Of a stretch of DNA of 64,000 bases, positions 43,922 to 53,207 are shown in pieces. Below the pieces are notes generated by a model, which worked only from the letters and a program-made list of their open reading frames with translations, ran no database searches and had not been told where the DNA came from. Origin of the DNA: Burkholderia sp. D-99 (GTDB lineage Bacteria > Pseudomonadota > Gammaproteobacteria > Burkholderiales > Burkholderiaceae); assembly GCF_011605345.1 (NCBI RefSeq), contig NZ_JAAOXM010000002.1, forward strand, positions 496,001-560,000, in the 5' to 3' direction. The translations under genes were made by a program, and so were the position numbers. Within the stretch, counting starts at the first letter, position 1. Every line of letters starts with the position of its first letter.

Positions 43922-44758
43922 TTACGACGCGTTGCGCTCCATCGGCTCGCCGACGACGAATCCGCCGCCCTGGAACCGCTGCGCGGGATCGTCGTAGTCG
44001 GCGGTCGGCGCCACCACCGGGAACAACCCGGCGAACTGCTCCGAACTGTCGCGCGGGCGGAAGCCGAGGAAACCGGCCTTCGTGTTGTCCCACCACTTCA
44101 CCGGGTTGTCCGACGCGCCGTACACGATCGCATGCCCGACGCGGTTCGTCAGCAGCGAGCAGCGCACGAGCTCGATGAAGTCGCGATAGCTGAGGAACGT
44201 CACGAGCATGCGCGGATTCTTCGGCACTTCGAACGACGAGCCGATCCGCAGGCACACCGTCTCGATCCCGAAGCGGTCGAAGTAGTAGCGCGACAGCGAT
44301 TCGCCGAAGCACTTCGTCACGCCATACAGGCTGTCGGGGCGCAGCGGCGAATCGGCGTCGAGCACTTCCGTGACCGGATGGAAACCGATCGCATGGTTCG
44401 AGCTCGCGAACACGACGCGCTTCACGCCGTGCTTGCGCGCGGCTTCGTACAGGTTGTACGTGCCCGTGATGTTCGCACCGACCAGATCGTCGAACGGCGC
44501 GTCGACCGAAATGCCGCCGAGGTGGACGATCGCGTCCACGCCGTCGACGAGCTGCATCACGGCCGGGCGATCGGCCAGGTCGACGACGCGGGTTTCTTCA
44601 TGCGCAGCTGAGTCGCCGAGTGTCGCGATGTCGCTGACGCGCACGACGTCGGCCCAGTCGGCGAGCGCGCCGCGCAACTGGCGGCCGAGGTTGCCGGCCG
44701 CGCCCGTCAGCAGCAGGCGCCCGAACGGTTTGCGCGCGCCGGTGGATGAGGCGTTCAT
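43922..44758 (-). CDS. udh: Uronate dehydrogenase
   Basis: The 278-residue short-chain NAD enzyme has TGAAGNLG (18-25), SSNHAIGFHP (119-128, a characteristic Udh block) and Tyr145-x3-Lys149. Udh oxidises D-glucuronate or D-galacturonate to the lactones on the way to glucarate or galactarate. A near-perfect palindrome GGAAAACGTTTTCC lies 39-52 bp upstream, shared with the divergent LacI regulator and the hexuronate-type transporter. The start at 44758 is chosen; the frame is open to 44812. Confidence 0.9.
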   Translation of the reverse strand: MNASSTGARKPFGRLLLTGAAGNLGRQLRGALADWADVVRVSDIATLGDSAAHEETRVVDLADRPAVMQLVDGVDAIVHLGGISVDAPFDDLVGANITGTYNLYEAARKHGVKRVVFASSNHAIGFHPVTEVLDADSPLRPDSLYGVTKCFGESLSRYYFDRFGIETVCLRIGSSFEVPKNPRMLVTFLSYRDFIELVRCSLLTNRVGHAIVYGASDNPVKWWDNTKAGFLGFRPRDSSEQFAGLFPVVAPTADYDDPAQRFQGGGFVVGEPMERNAS

Positions 44759-44796
44759 CGAATCTCCTTGAATCTGACCTGAAATCTGACTGAATC

Positions 44797-44810
44797 GGAA
44801 AACGTTTTCC
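44797..44810. promoter_or_regulatory. LacI-family operator upstream of udh
   Basis: GGAAAACGTTTTCC is a perfect 14-bp palindrome of LacI/GalR type with central CG. It lies 39-52 bp upstream of the udh start. Confidence 0.85.
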
Positions 44811-44933
44811 AACTATACGCGGGAGCGCGGCCGAACGTCAATGGTCGAACCCGCTCGCAGCCATCCGCACTTTCCCGATATCCGCGCGTGGCCGCACGGC
44901 CCCGTTTTCTGCCACAATCCGGCGTTATCGAAC

Positions 44934-44945
44934 GAAAACGTTACC
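44934..44945. promoter_or_regulatory. LacI-family operator in front of the lacI-type gene
   Basis: GAAAACGTTACC matches the udh operator in its left half and core. It ends 6 bp before the regulator start at 44952, so it could block that gene's own transcription or translation. Confidence 0.6.
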
Positions 44946-44951
44946 CTCCGC

Positions 44952-45944
44952 ATGAAAAAAGTTTCCCCGACGATCCGCGACGTGGCGGCGGAAGCCGGCG
45001 TGTCGGTCGCGACGGTATCGAAGTACGTGAACGGCACGCAGCGCTTCTCGCCGACCGTCGAAGCCCGGCTCAAGGAGGCGATCGAGCGGCTCGGCTACCG
45101 TTCGAACCCGCTCGCGCGTTCGATGATCACCGGCCGCACGCGCACCATCGGCCTCGTGATCCTCGACATCAGCAACCCGCACTTCACGAACGTGGTGAAG
45201 GGGGCGAACCGCGTCGCGCTGCAGCACGACTACACGCTGCTGCTCGTCGATACCGAGGAGAGCCAGGCGCGCGAACGCTCGCTGATCGAGGCGCTCGCGC
45301 AACGCGTCGACGGGTTGATCGTCAGCACGCGGATGCCCGACGACGAAGCCGGCTGGATGCTCGACCTCAACAAGCCGCTCGTGCTGCTGCGCCGCAGCCC
45401 CGGCCTGCCGATTCCGAGTGTCGGCATCGACAACCGGCTATCGACCTACATGCTCGCGCGCCATCTGCTCAATCTCGGCCACACGCGCATCGCATATCTC
45501 GGCTTCGGCACGGCGCGCGTGAACGACGAGCGGATCCAGGGCGCGCGCGACTGCCTCGCCGAAGCCGGGCTCACGCTCGACGTGCACGACGCGCATGCAC
45601 CGACCGCCGAAGCCGGCGAGCGTGCGTGCTCGCGCGTGATGCTCGGGCCGCAGCGTCCGCAGGCCGTGATCTGCTACAACGACCTGATCGCGCTCGGCTT
45701 CATGAAGGAAGCCGCGTCACTCGGCTTCCGGTTGCCGCAAGACGTGTCGGTCGCGGGCATCGACAACGTGCCGTACGGCGCATACGCGGCGCCCGCGCTG
45801 ACGACCGTCGACATCCAGAGCGAGAACATGGGTGAGCTCGCGATGCAGAAGCTGATCGATGCGCTCGCGGGGCGCACCGATGCGAGCTATTCGACGTTCG
45901 AGCCGCGGCTGATCATGCGCGCGTCGACAGCCGCGGTCGGCTGA
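44952..45944 (+). CDS. LacI-family regulator of hexuronate genes
   Basis: The 330-residue protein has a LacI HTH (TIRDVAAEAGVSVATVSKYVNG, residues 7-28) and a periplasmic-binding-protein effector domain (TIGLVILDISNPHFTNVV onward). It is divergent from udh. Three copies of one operator precede udh, its own start and the transporter gene, so it likely represses all three until a uronate-derived ligand is present. ATG 44952; the frame is open upstream to 44841 without support. Confidence 0.92.
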   Translation: MKKVSPTIRDVAAEAGVSVATVSKYVNGTQRFSPTVEARLKEAIERLGYRSNPLARSMITGRTRTIGLVILDISNPHFTNVVKGANRVALQHDYTLLLVDTEESQARERSLIEALAQRVDGLIVSTRMPDDEAGWMLDLNKPLVLLRRSPGLPIPSVGIDNRLSTYMLARHLLNLGHTRIAYLGFGTARVNDERIQGARDCLAEAGLTLDVHDAHAPTAEAGERACSRVMLGPQRPQAVICYNDLIALGFMKEAASLGFRLPQDVSVAGIDNVPYGAYAAPALTTVDIQSENMGELAMQKLIDALAGRTDASYSTFEPRLIMRASTAAVG

Positions 45945-45971
45945 GTCCCCTGCCCCGAGCCTCTACATGAA

Positions 45972-45997
45972 AACGCGCCGCCCAAGGGCGGCGCGTT
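45972..45997. terminator. Bidirectional terminator between lacI-type gene and transporter
   Basis: AACGCGCCGCCC (45972-45983) and GGGCGGCGCGTT (45986-45997) form a perfect 12-bp stem with a 2-nt loop between the 3' ends of the two convergent genes. The U-tract is weak (TTCGTTT). Confidence 0.75.
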
Positions 45998-46046
45998 CGT
46001 TTGCGGACATGCGATTCCGCGATGACGTGACTACGCGATCACCCCG

Positions 46047-47339
46047 TCACGCATCGAGTTGCGCCGGCTTCATCTTCGGCGTGAGCATGTGCATCACGCC
46101 CAGCGCGATCAGGTAGGCCGACGCGCCGATCGCGAACAGCACCCAGTAGTGGCCCGTGCGCTGCAGCACCTGGCCGATCACTTCCGAGAACAGCACGCCG
46201 CCGATCGAGCCGGCCATCCCGCCGATCCCGACCACCGATGCAACCGCGCGGCGCGGGAACAGGTCGGACGCCGTCGTGAACAGGTTCGCCGACCAGCCCT
46301 GGTGCGCGGCCGCCGCGAGGCCGACGATCAGCACCGCGATCCACAGGCTCTGCACCTGCGACACGAACGCGATCGGCAACACGCAGCACGCGCAGATCAG
46401 CATCGCCGTCTTGCGCGCACGGTTCACGCTCCAGCCCGCGCGCAGCAGCTTCGACGACAGCCAGCCGCCGCCGATGCTGCCGACCGTCGTCAGTGCATAG
46501 ATGCAGACGAGCGGCATGCCGATGTGCTGCATGTCCATCCCGCGCGATTCGTTGAGCCACTTCGGCAGCCAGAACAGGTAGAACCACCACACCGGATCGG
46601 TCAGGAACTTGCCGATCAGGAACGCCCACGTTTCGCGCTTGCGGATCAGTTCGCCCCAGCGCGGCGCACCGGCGTTCGCGTTCGCCGCGTCGAGCGCCTC
46701 GGCTTCGTCGCGCGGCTCGTCGTATTCCGCGGCGAGCGCGCGCGTATCGGCCTGGCGATAGAGCACGAGCCACACCGCGAGCCACACGATGCCGATCGCG
46801 CCGATGATCACGAACGCCGACCGCCAGCCGTAGGCCACCGCGATGGCCGGGATGATCGCCGGCGCGAACACCGCGCCGATGTTCGCGCCCGAGTTGAAGA
46901 TGCCGGTGGCGAGCGCACGTTCGCGGCGCGGAAACCATTCGGCCGTCGTCTTGATCGCGGCCGGGAAGTTGCCGCCCTCGCCGATCCCGAGCAGCGCACG
47001 CACGAACGCGAAGCCCATCACCGAGCCGACCGCCGCGTGCAGCATCGCGGCGATGCTCCACACCAGCATCGCGACCGCGTACGAGACGCGCGTGCCGAGC
47101 CAGTCGACGATCCGCCCGAAGCCGAGCAGGCCCAGCGCGTAGAACGCGGAAAACGCCATCACGATGCGGCCGTACTGCACCTGGCTCCAGCCGATGTCGT
47201 GCTGGAGCATCGGCGCGAGCAGGCCGAGGATCTGCCGGTCCATGTAGTTGATGACGGTCGCGAAAAACAGCAGCGCACACACGGTCCAGCGGTAGCGGCT
47301 GGCGGCCGCGCGCACGGCGCCGACGACGGCAGATTGCAT
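46047..47339 (-). CDS. MFS transporter of the anion:cation symporter family (hexuronate type)
   Basis: The 430-residue protein has about 12 membrane segments. RWTVCALLFFATVINYMDRQILGLLAP near residue 17 is the ExuT/GudP signature of the anion:cation symporter family. By context it imports glucuronate or galacturonate. ATG 47339 is chosen; the frame is open to 47453. The shared operator lies 118-131 bp upstream. Confidence 0.9.
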   Translation of the reverse strand: MQSAVVGAVRAAASRYRWTVCALLFFATVINYMDRQILGLLAPMLQHDIGWSQVQYGRIVMAFSAFYALGLLGFGRIVDWLGTRVSYAVAMLVWSIAAMLHAAVGSVMGFAFVRALLGIGEGGNFPAAIKTTAEWFPRRERALATGIFNSGANIGAVFAPAIIPAIAVAYGWRSAFVIIGAIGIVWLAVWLVLYRQADTRALAAEYDEPRDEAEALDAANANAGAPRWGELIRKRETWAFLIGKFLTDPVWWFYLFWLPKWLNESRGMDMQHIGMPLVCIYALTTVGSIGGGWLSSKLLRAGWSVNRARKTAMLICACCVLPIAFVSQVQSLWIAVLIVGLAAAAHQGWSANLFTTASDLFPRRAVASVVGIGGMAGSIGGVLFSEVIGQVLQRTGHYWVLFAIGASAYLIALGVMHMLTPKMKPAQLDA

Positions 47340-47677
47340 GAATGTCTCCGATGCGCGGCCGCGCCCGTCGCGCCGCACGGTATTCGTTGACCGGCGACCG
47401 GCGCCGGGGCGGGCGGCGGCGCGCTGTCGCGCACGGCCGATTCCGCCGATCAATCTGGAAAACGTTTTTCAAAGGATAGGGCGTCTGCCGGCGCCCTGTC
47501 AGTCGGGGATTTCGATGAGTCATCTCAAATTGGTCGCGGCAAAAGAGATGACTGTTTCGCAACGTGGCATTAACCGTTTTTCCCGGATTTTCCCAACGCG
47601 GGCGCGGGCGCACGGCCGCCGATGCACATGTCCGATTCCAGCCAGAATCTGGGGCCGGGATGGTTTACAGTCGCCTC
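47340..47677. other. Promoter region of the hexuronate transporter, no gene seen
   Basis: The interval between the transporter start and the ada-alkA remnant carries the LacI-type operator at 47457-47470. No other gene or RNA is visible. Confidence 0.5.
47457..47470. promoter_or_regulatory. LacI-family operator upstream of the transporter
   Basis: GGAAAACGTTTTTC differs from the udh operator (GGAAAACGTTTTCC) at one position. It is the third copy in the hexuronate unit. Confidence 0.8.
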
Positions 47678-47893
47678 ATGCGCCTCGATCCCGACACCTG
47701 CCACGACGCCCTGCTTTCGCGGAACCGCCGCTTCGACGGCAGGTTCTTCGTCGGCGTCGCGACGACGGGCGTGGCTTCCCGCCCGCACCGCGCCCGTGTG
47801 CCATCATCCGCGCCGCATGCGGCGCGCCGTGCGCCGTGGCGCGCGTATGCCGCACAGCACGTGTGGCGCCTTCATGGAGATGTGTTGCGATGA
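47678..47893 (+). pseudogene. Internally deleted ada-alkA DNA-repair gene remnant
   Basis: This 71-codon frame begins like an Ada-domain AlkA protein (MRLDPDTCHDALLSRNRRFDGRFFVGVATTGV) and ends like the C-terminus of AlkA glycosylases (APWRAYAAQHVWRLHGD). The zinc-binding cysteines that should follow TTGV are gone, as are the roughly 400 residues of the glycosylase. An in-frame internal deletion has fused head to tail. It ends at TGA overlapping the ogt start (ATGA), so it now acts as a translational lead-in to ogt. Not functional for repair. Confidence 0.7.
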
Positions 47894-48423
47894 CGCCCGC
47901 TCACCTGATTCCGAGCCCGCTGGGCGACATCGCCGTGCGCATCGAGGACGATGCGCTGACGGGCCTCTACTTCGTCGGCCAGAAATATTTCCCGTCGCTG
48001 GCGATCGCGCAGGACACGGACCCGCTCGCCATGTCGCCGCTTGCGCGCAAGGTCGCGGAAGAAGTCGCCGAATACTTCACGGGCACGCGCGAAACCTTCT
48101 CGGTGCCGATTCACTTGCGCGGCACCGCGTTTCAGCGACGGGTATGGAAGGAACTGCTCGCGATTCCGTTCGGCGAACTCGTGACGTACGGCGACATCAC
48201 CGAGCGCGTCGGGTTGCCGATGAGCGGTGCGCGTGCCGTGGGCGGCGCGGTCGGCCGGAACCCGGTGTCGATCATGGTGCCGTGCCATCGCGTGGTCGGC
48301 GCATCGGGCAGCCTGACCGGCTATGCGGGCGGTATCGACCGCAAGCGTGCGCTGCTGTCGCTCGAAGGCGCGGGATTCGAGCGCGGCGCCCACCATCCGG
48401 TGCAGCAGGCGCTCGCGTTCTGA
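47890..48423 (+). CDS. ogt: Methylated-DNA-[protein]-cysteine S-methyltransferase
   Basis: The 177-residue protein removes alkyl groups from O6-alkylguanine by transferring them to its own cysteine. The active site PCHRV is present with Cys132, preceded by VGRNPVSIMV and followed by GSLTGYAGG, and the HTH region (FQRRVWKELLAIPFGELVTYGDI) is intact. It starts at ATG 47890, overlapping the remnant ada-alkA stop, so translation is probably coupled. The normal Ada-AlkA partner is lost here. Confidence 0.95.
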   Translation: MTPAHLIPSPLGDIAVRIEDDALTGLYFVGQKYFPSLAIAQDTDPLAMSPLARKVAEEVAEYFTGTRETFSVPIHLRGTAFQRRVWKELLAIPFGELVTYGDITERVGLPMSGARAVGGAVGRNPVSIMVPCHRVVGASGSLTGYAGGIDRKRALLSLEGAGFERGAHHPVQQALAF

Positions 48424-48442
48424 GTGATGGCGAGCGGCCGCG

Positions 48443-49261
48443 TCACGCGCTCAGCACGGGCCGGCGCGCTTCACGCTTCGCATACGCGCCGGGCGTCACG
48501 CGGAATTTCGCCTGGAACAGCGCGATGAACGACGACGTCGAGTCGTAGCCCAGTTGCGCGGCCACCGTGCCGATCGGCTCACCGGCCTCGAGCAGCGGCA
48601 GCGACGCCAGCAGCCGCACCGCCTGCCGCCATTCGGTGAACGACAGCCCCGTGTCCTGCCGGAACAGCCGCGACAACGTCCGGCGCGTCGCACCGACCTG
48701 ATGCCCCCATTCGTCGAGATTGCGCGTATCGCCCGGATACGCATGCAACGCACGCGCGATTTTCAGCAGGCGCGGATCGCGCGGCAGCGGCACCGTCAGC
48801 GGCGCCGCCCGCATCCGTGCGATCCGGTCGGCAATCAGGCAGACGAGCGCACCGTCCGGCCCCGCTTCGTCGTAGTTCACCGGCAATTCGGCCGTGGCGA
48901 TCACCAGCTCGCGCAGCAGCGGCGTCATGCAGAGGATCGCGCAATCGTCGTGCACGTCGTCGCGCGCGATCGCGGCGTCGAGATACAGGCTGTGGAACGC
49001 GACGCAATCGCGCGTCGACACCGCATGCGGCACGTGCGGCGGTATCCACATCGCATAGTGCGGTGGCAGCAGGTGCCGGCCCGACGGCGTCGACACCTCG
49101 AGCACGCCGCTCGTCGCATACATCAGCTGCGCCCACGAATGAGTGTGCGCGTCGACGCTCGCGTTGCCGGGAATCTCGAACGCACGCACGTACAGCGGCC
49201 TCGGCAGGCGCGCCATCGGCGGCACCGCGTAAGGGTCACCCGATTGTCCCGCCAGCAACAT
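48443..49261 (-). CDS. AraC-family transcriptional regulator with cupin-type N-terminus
   Basis: The 272-residue protein has an N-terminal cupin sensor (HTHSWAQLMYATSGVLEVSTPSG ... HYAMWIPPHVPHAV) and a C-terminal AraC double HTH (GATRRTLSRLFRQDTGLSFTEWRQAVRLL ... LGYDSTSSFIALFQAKFRVTPGAY). ATG 49261 is chosen because GGAGG lies 7 nt upstream; an earlier start at 49282 has no RBS. It is divergent from panB, with 77 bp between starts. Confidence 0.9.
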   Translation of the reverse strand: MLLAGQSGDPYAVPPMARLPRPLYVRAFEIPGNASVDAHTHSWAQLMYATSGVLEVSTPSGRHLLPPHYAMWIPPHVPHAVSTRDCVAFHSLYLDAAIARDDVHDDCAILCMTPLLRELVIATAELPVNYDEAGPDGALVCLIADRIARMRAAPLTVPLPRDPRLLKIARALHAYPGDTRNLDEWGHQVGATRRTLSRLFRQDTGLSFTEWRQAVRLLASLPLLEAGEPIGTVAAQLGYDSTSSFIALFQAKFRVTPGAYAKREARRPVLSA

Positions 49262-49338
49262 AAGACGTCCTCCGAAGGTCATTGCACGAACGAGCGCGAT
49301 GCTACCGTGGCGGCTCTTCTTTCACACGGCTTTAGCCC

Positions 49339-50196
49339 ATGAGCGCTCATACCCGCACCACCCGCAAGACCGTCACCGCGATCCGTTCGACCAAGGGCGT
49401 CGGCAGCCTCGTCTCGCTGACCGCGTATTCCGCGCCGATGGCGAAACTCGTCGACGAGGTGGCCGACGTGATCATCGTCGGCGACTCCGTCGGCATGGTG
49501 CTGTACGGGATGCCCGATACGCTGCGCGTCACGCTCGACATGATGATTGCACACGGCGCGGCTGTCGTACGCGGTGCCGCGCAGGCGTGCGTCGTCGTCG
49601 ACCTGCCGTTCTCGACGTACCAGGAATCGCCCGCGCAGGCGTATCGCTCCGCCGCACGGCTGCTCGCCGAAACCGGCGCGCAGGCCGTGAAGCTCGAAGG
49701 CGGCAGCGAGATGGCCGACACGATCCGCTTCCTGACCGCGCGCGGCATCCCGGTGATGGCGCACGTCGGCCTCATGCCGCAGCAGGCCAACGCGACGGGC
49801 GGCTTCCGAGCGCAGGGGATGGACCCGCGCTCGGCCGCGCAGGTGTTCGACGCCGCGCACTCGGCCGAACGGGCCGGTGCGTTCAGCGTCGTCATCGAAG
49901 GCACCGCCGAAGCGCTCGCGCGCCATCTCACCGAAACGCTGACGATCCCGACGATCGGCATCGGCGCATCGCCCGCGTGCGACGGGCAGGTGCTCGTGAC
50001 CGAGGACATGATCGGCGCGTTCGATGCGTACACGCCGCGCTTCGTGAAGCGTTATGCCGATGCGAATGCCGTGATGCGCGACGCGATCCGCCAGTACGCG
50101 CACGACGTGCGGCAGCGTGTGTTTCCGGAGCCTGAGCATTGCTTCGGGTATGGCAAGCCGCTGCAACTGATCGACACGGCTGACGCTGCCGCGTAA
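49339..50196 (+). CDS. panB: 3-methyl-2-oxobutanoate hydroxymethyltransferase (PanB paralogue)
   Basis: The 285-residue protein catalyses the first step of pantothenate synthesis. It has [15 protein letters not shown] with the metal-binding Asp49, the [10 protein letters not shown] stretch and the glutamate of [10 protein letters not shown]. Length is slightly above the usual 264 residues. No panC or panD adjoins, and Burkholderia normally carries another panB elsewhere, so this is probably a second copy, with a divergent AraC regulator that may control it. Confidence 0.9.
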   Translation: MSAHTRTTRKTVTAIRSTKGVGSLVSLTAYSAPMAKLVDEVADVIIVGDSVGMVLYGMPDTLRVTLDMMIAHGAAVVRGAAQACVVVDLPFSTYQESPAQAYRSAARLLAETGAQAVKLEGGSEMADTIRFLTARGIPVMAHVGLMPQQANATGGFRAQGMDPRSAAQVFDAAHSAERAGAFSVVIEGTAEALARHLTETLTIPTIGIGASPACDGQVLVTEDMIGAFDAYTPRFVKRYADANAVMRDAIRQYAHDVRQRVFPEPEHCFGYGKPLQLIDTADAAA

Positions 50197-50221
50197 TCGC
50201 GTCGCGAACGTTGCGATCGCT

Positions 50222-50713
50222 TCACGCGCGCTTGCGCATCGCATGCGTGACCCGCGCGTTCGCCTCGAATTTCGCGCGATGCGTCGAGAAGAACGTCCGC
50301 ACGTTGCGGACGTTCGATGCGCCGGTAAACAGCCGTCGCGCGAATTCGTCGTATTCGGCGACGTCGGCCAGATCGGCCACCACGACGAAATCGGGCCCCG
50401 GCGACACGCGGTAGCACTGCGTGACGGCCGGCTCCGCGCACACGTAGGCTTCGAATGCGTCGTAGTCTTCCGCCGTCTGCCGGTCGAGACTGATCTCGAT
50501 CAGCGCGGTGACGGCCGTGCCGATCGCCACCGGGTCGAGCACCGCCACCTGCCGGCGGATCACGCCAGCCTCCGTCAGCCGCCGCACGCGGCGCATGCAG
50601 GTGGGCGGCGACGACAGCGCGCGCTCGGCCAGTTGCAGGTTCGACACCGACGCGTCGTCCTGCAGGATCGCGAGAATGCGCAGGTCGAGATCGTCGAGGG
50701 TGATGCCGGCCAT
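50222..50713 (-). CDS. Lrp/AsnC-family transcriptional regulator
   Basis: The 163-residue protein has an N-terminal HTH (LDDLDLRILAILQDDASVSNLQLAERALSSPPTCMRRVRRLTEAG) and a C-terminal RAM ligand-binding domain (VTQCYRVSPGPDFVVVADLAD). It lies divergently beside glmS. Two copies of TGAAATTTAATTYCA in the shared spacer are candidate binding sites. The ligand is unknown, probably an amino acid. Confidence 0.95.
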   Translation of the reverse strand: MAGITLDDLDLRILAILQDDASVSNLQLAERALSSPPTCMRRVRRLTEAGVIRRQVAVLDPVAIGTAVTALIEISLDRQTAEDYDAFEAYVCAEPAVTQCYRVSPGPDFVVVADLADVAEYDEFARRLFTGASNVRNVRTFFSTHRAKFEANARVTHAMRKRA

Positions 50714-50737
50714 CGGCGGCTCCTTCCGGTCAGGGCA

Positions 50738-50752
50738 TGAAATTTAATTTCA
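50738..50752. promoter_or_regulatory. Lrp-type palindrome 1
   Basis: TGAAATT-T-AATTTCA is a perfect 7-bp inverted repeat in an AT-rich spacer, 25-39 bp upstream of the lrp-type start. Confidence 0.65.
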
Positions 50753-50796
50753 ACATAATAGACGATCTGCCATTCATTTCATTTGTTCTTGTATTT

Positions 50797-50811
50797 TGAA
50801 ATTTAATTCCA
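50797..50811. promoter_or_regulatory. Lrp-type palindrome 2
   Basis: TGAAATT-T-AATTCCA repeats palindrome 1 with one mismatch; the centres are 59 bp apart. It lies 59-73 bp upstream of the glmS start, near its likely promoter. Confidence 0.6.
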
Positions 50812-50869
50812 TTTAGCTGGTTCTACCATCGCTCTCATTGATCCAGACAGGACATTTACGGAGCGCGAT

Positions 50870-52699
50870 ATGTGTGGAATTGTCGGGGCGGTTGCCCAGC
50901 GGGACATCCTGCCGAACCTGGTCGACGGCCTGAAGCGGCTCGAATACCGCGGTTACGATTCATGCGGCGTCGTGGTCTACCGCGACCGGGCGCTGGCGCG
51001 CGCCCGCAGCGTCGACCGCGTCGCGAACCTGCAACGCGAGATCGCCGAGCATGCGCTGTCGGGCTACACCGGCATCGCGCATACGCGCTGGGCCACGCAT
51101 GGCGCGCCCGTCACGCTCAACGCCCATCCGCACTTTTCGCCGAGCGACGCGAACGCACGCATCGCGCTGTCGCATAACGGGATCATCGAGAACTGCGATC
51201 AACTGCGCACCGAACTGCAGGCGCACGGCTACGTGTTCGCGAGCCAGACCGACAGCGAGGCGATCGCGCATCTGATCGACCACCTGTATGACGGCGATTT
51301 GTTCGACGCGGTGCGGCGCGCGGTCGCGCGACTGCGCGGCAGCTATGCGATCGCGGTGATGTGCCGCGACGAGCCGCACCGGATCGTCGGCGCGCGCGAC
51401 GGGATGCCGCTCGTCGTCGGTGTGGGTGAAGGCGAGAATTTTCTGGCGTCCGATGCGATCGCGCTGTCGGGGATCACCGACCGGATCGCGTACCTCGAGA
51501 ACGGCGACGTTGCCGATATCCAGCTGCATCGCTACTGGATCGTCGATGCGGCCGGCCAGCGCGTCGAGCGCGCGGTGCAGCGGGTCGCCGCGCATAGCGG
51601 TGCGGCCGATCTCGGGTCGTATCGCTACTACATGCAGAAGGAGATCTTCGAGCAGCCGCAGGCGGTGGCCGATACGTTGCTCGATGTGTCCTCGATCATG
51701 CCGGAGCTGTTCGGCGATGGTGCGTGGCGGGTTTTCAACGACATCGATTCGGTGTTGTTGCTCGCGTGTGGCGGCAGTTATCACGCGGCGCTTACGGCGA
51801 AATACTGGATCGAGAGCATCGCGAAGCTGCCGGCCAGCGTGGAAATTGCGAGCGAGTTTCGCTATCGCGACGGTGTGCCGAATCCGCGCACGCTCGTCGT
51901 CGCGGTGTCGCAAAGCGGTGAAACGGCCGACGTGCTCGGTGCGGTGCATGTCGCGAAGCAAAGCGGGATGATGCATACGCTCGCGATCTGCAACGTTGCG
52001 ACAAGCGCGTTGATGCGGGAATGTGCGCTGCAGTTCGTCACGCGTGCGGGGATCGAGATCGGGGTGGCTTCGACGAAGGCTTTTACGACGCAGCTCGTTG
52101 CGCTGTTTCTGCTCACGCTATCGCTTGCGCAAGTGCGTGGGCGGTTGAGCGACGATGCGGAGAAGGAACATCTGCGAGCGCTGCGGCATCTGCCCGATGC
52201 GATGTCGAAAGTGCTCGCGCTGGAACCGCAGATCATGGCTTGGTCGGAGTTGCTCGCGAGGCGCGACAACATGCTGTTTCTCGGGCGGGGGATGCATTAC
52301 CCGATCGCGCTCGAGGGCGCGCTGAAGATGAAGGAGATTTCCTATATTCATGCGGAAGCTTATCCGGCCGGGGAGTTGAAGCATGGGCCGCTGGCGCTCG
52401 TGAGTAACGAGATGCCGGTGATTGCGGTCGCGCCGAATGACATGCTGCTCGAGAAGCTTCGGTCGAACATGCATGAGGTCAGTGCGCGGAATGGCCGGCT
52501 TTTTGTTTTCGCGGATGTGGATTGTGGGTTGGTGCCGGGGGATGGGATCGAGGTCATTCGACTCAACGAATACTACGGGCCGCTTTCGCCGATTCTGCAT
52601 ACGGTGCCGATGCAACTGCTGGCGTATCACGCGGCGTTGGCGCGGGGGACGGATATTGATAAGCCGAGGAATTTGGCGAAATCGGTGACGGTGGAGTGA
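50870..52699 (+). CDS. glmS: Glutamine-fructose-6-phosphate aminotransferase (isomerizing)
   Basis: The 609-residue enzyme makes glucosamine-6-phosphate from fructose-6-phosphate and glutamine. It starts [10 protein letters not shown], with Cys2 becoming the N-terminal nucleophile of the glutaminase domain (about 1-225). Two SIS domains follow (about 285-440 and 455-600, with [20 protein letters not shown]), and the C-terminus is [12 protein letters not shown]. It is a likely second copy in this genus. It is divergent from an Lrp regulator whose sites fill the spacer. Confidence 0.95.
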   Translation: MCGIVGAVAQRDILPNLVDGLKRLEYRGYDSCGVVVYRDRALARARSVDRVANLQREIAEHALSGYTGIAHTRWATHGAPVTLNAHPHFSPSDANARIALSHNGIIENCDQLRTELQAHGYVFASQTDSEAIAHLIDHLYDGDLFDAVRRAVARLRGSYAIAVMCRDEPHRIVGARDGMPLVVGVGEGENFLASDAIALSGITDRIAYLENGDVADIQLHRYWIVDAAGQRVERAVQRVAAHSGAADLGSYRYYMQKEIFEQPQAVADTLLDVSSIMPELFGDGAWRVFNDIDSVLLLACGGSYHAALTAKYWIESIAKLPASVEIASEFRYRDGVPNPRTLVVAVSQSGETADVLGAVHVAKQSGMMHTLAICNVATSALMRECALQFVTRAGIEIGVASTKAFTTQLVALFLLTLSLAQVRGRLSDDAEKEHLRALRHLPDAMSKVLALEPQIMAWSELLARRDNMLFLGRGMHYPIALEGALKMKEISYIHAEAYPAGELKHGPLALVSNEMPVIAVAPNDMLLEKLRSNMHEVSARNGRLFVFADVDCGLVPGDGIEVIRLNEYYGPLSPILHTVPMQLLAYHAALARGTDIDKPRNLAKSVTVE

Positions 52700-52723
52700 G
52701 GGGATCGTTTCCTCCGGCTGCCC

Positions 52724-52794
52724 GTAAAAGCGTTCCAAGGAAGGGGGCAATATTCCCTCAAACGCCGTCTGGGCGTGGCACGGAACGCTTTTAC
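52724..52794. repeat. 13-bp inverted repeat after glmS
   Basis: GTAAAAGCGTTCC (52724-52736) and GGAACGCTTTTAC (52782-52794) are perfect inverted copies 45 bp apart. They could form a long-loop hairpin ending glmS transcription or be the ends of a vanished element. Confidence 0.6.
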
Positions 52795-53207
52795 AGTGCC
52801 ACGCATACTTCGTGAAAAATACCAGCTCGCGCCCCCTGCTTTCGGCGCAATCACGGGAAGTGAGCCGTTACGGAGCGCTTCTTCCGCGGTATAGCCACAC
52901 CGCAGCCGCAACTCGCCGAATGTGATTTGCGGTGCGGTTCGGGACTCGGCCGCCAACTGGTACAGCCGTCAATGGATTGCGGCCAGCGTGAACCAGCCAG
53001 TGACACCGGAATTGATTCACGGTCGCTTCGTTCGCAGTTCCTTCGGCAGCATGTGGTCGAGCTCATCGTCGGTGAAGAAAAGCATTTCCGACTGCCTCAG
53101 CGCCCTTCTGCGCACCACCGTAAGTCTTGTTGTTTGTCTTAGGAGCAGCCTTGTAGATACTGGCTGATTTCCTAGATTGCAATGTGGTTGGGCTGTGTGA
53201 CGGTTAG

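Noticed and set aside
52770..52795. A sigma-54-like TGGCAC ... GCTT promoter after glmS
   Set aside because: The -12 half lacks TTGC at the correct spacing, and it overlaps the inverted repeat.
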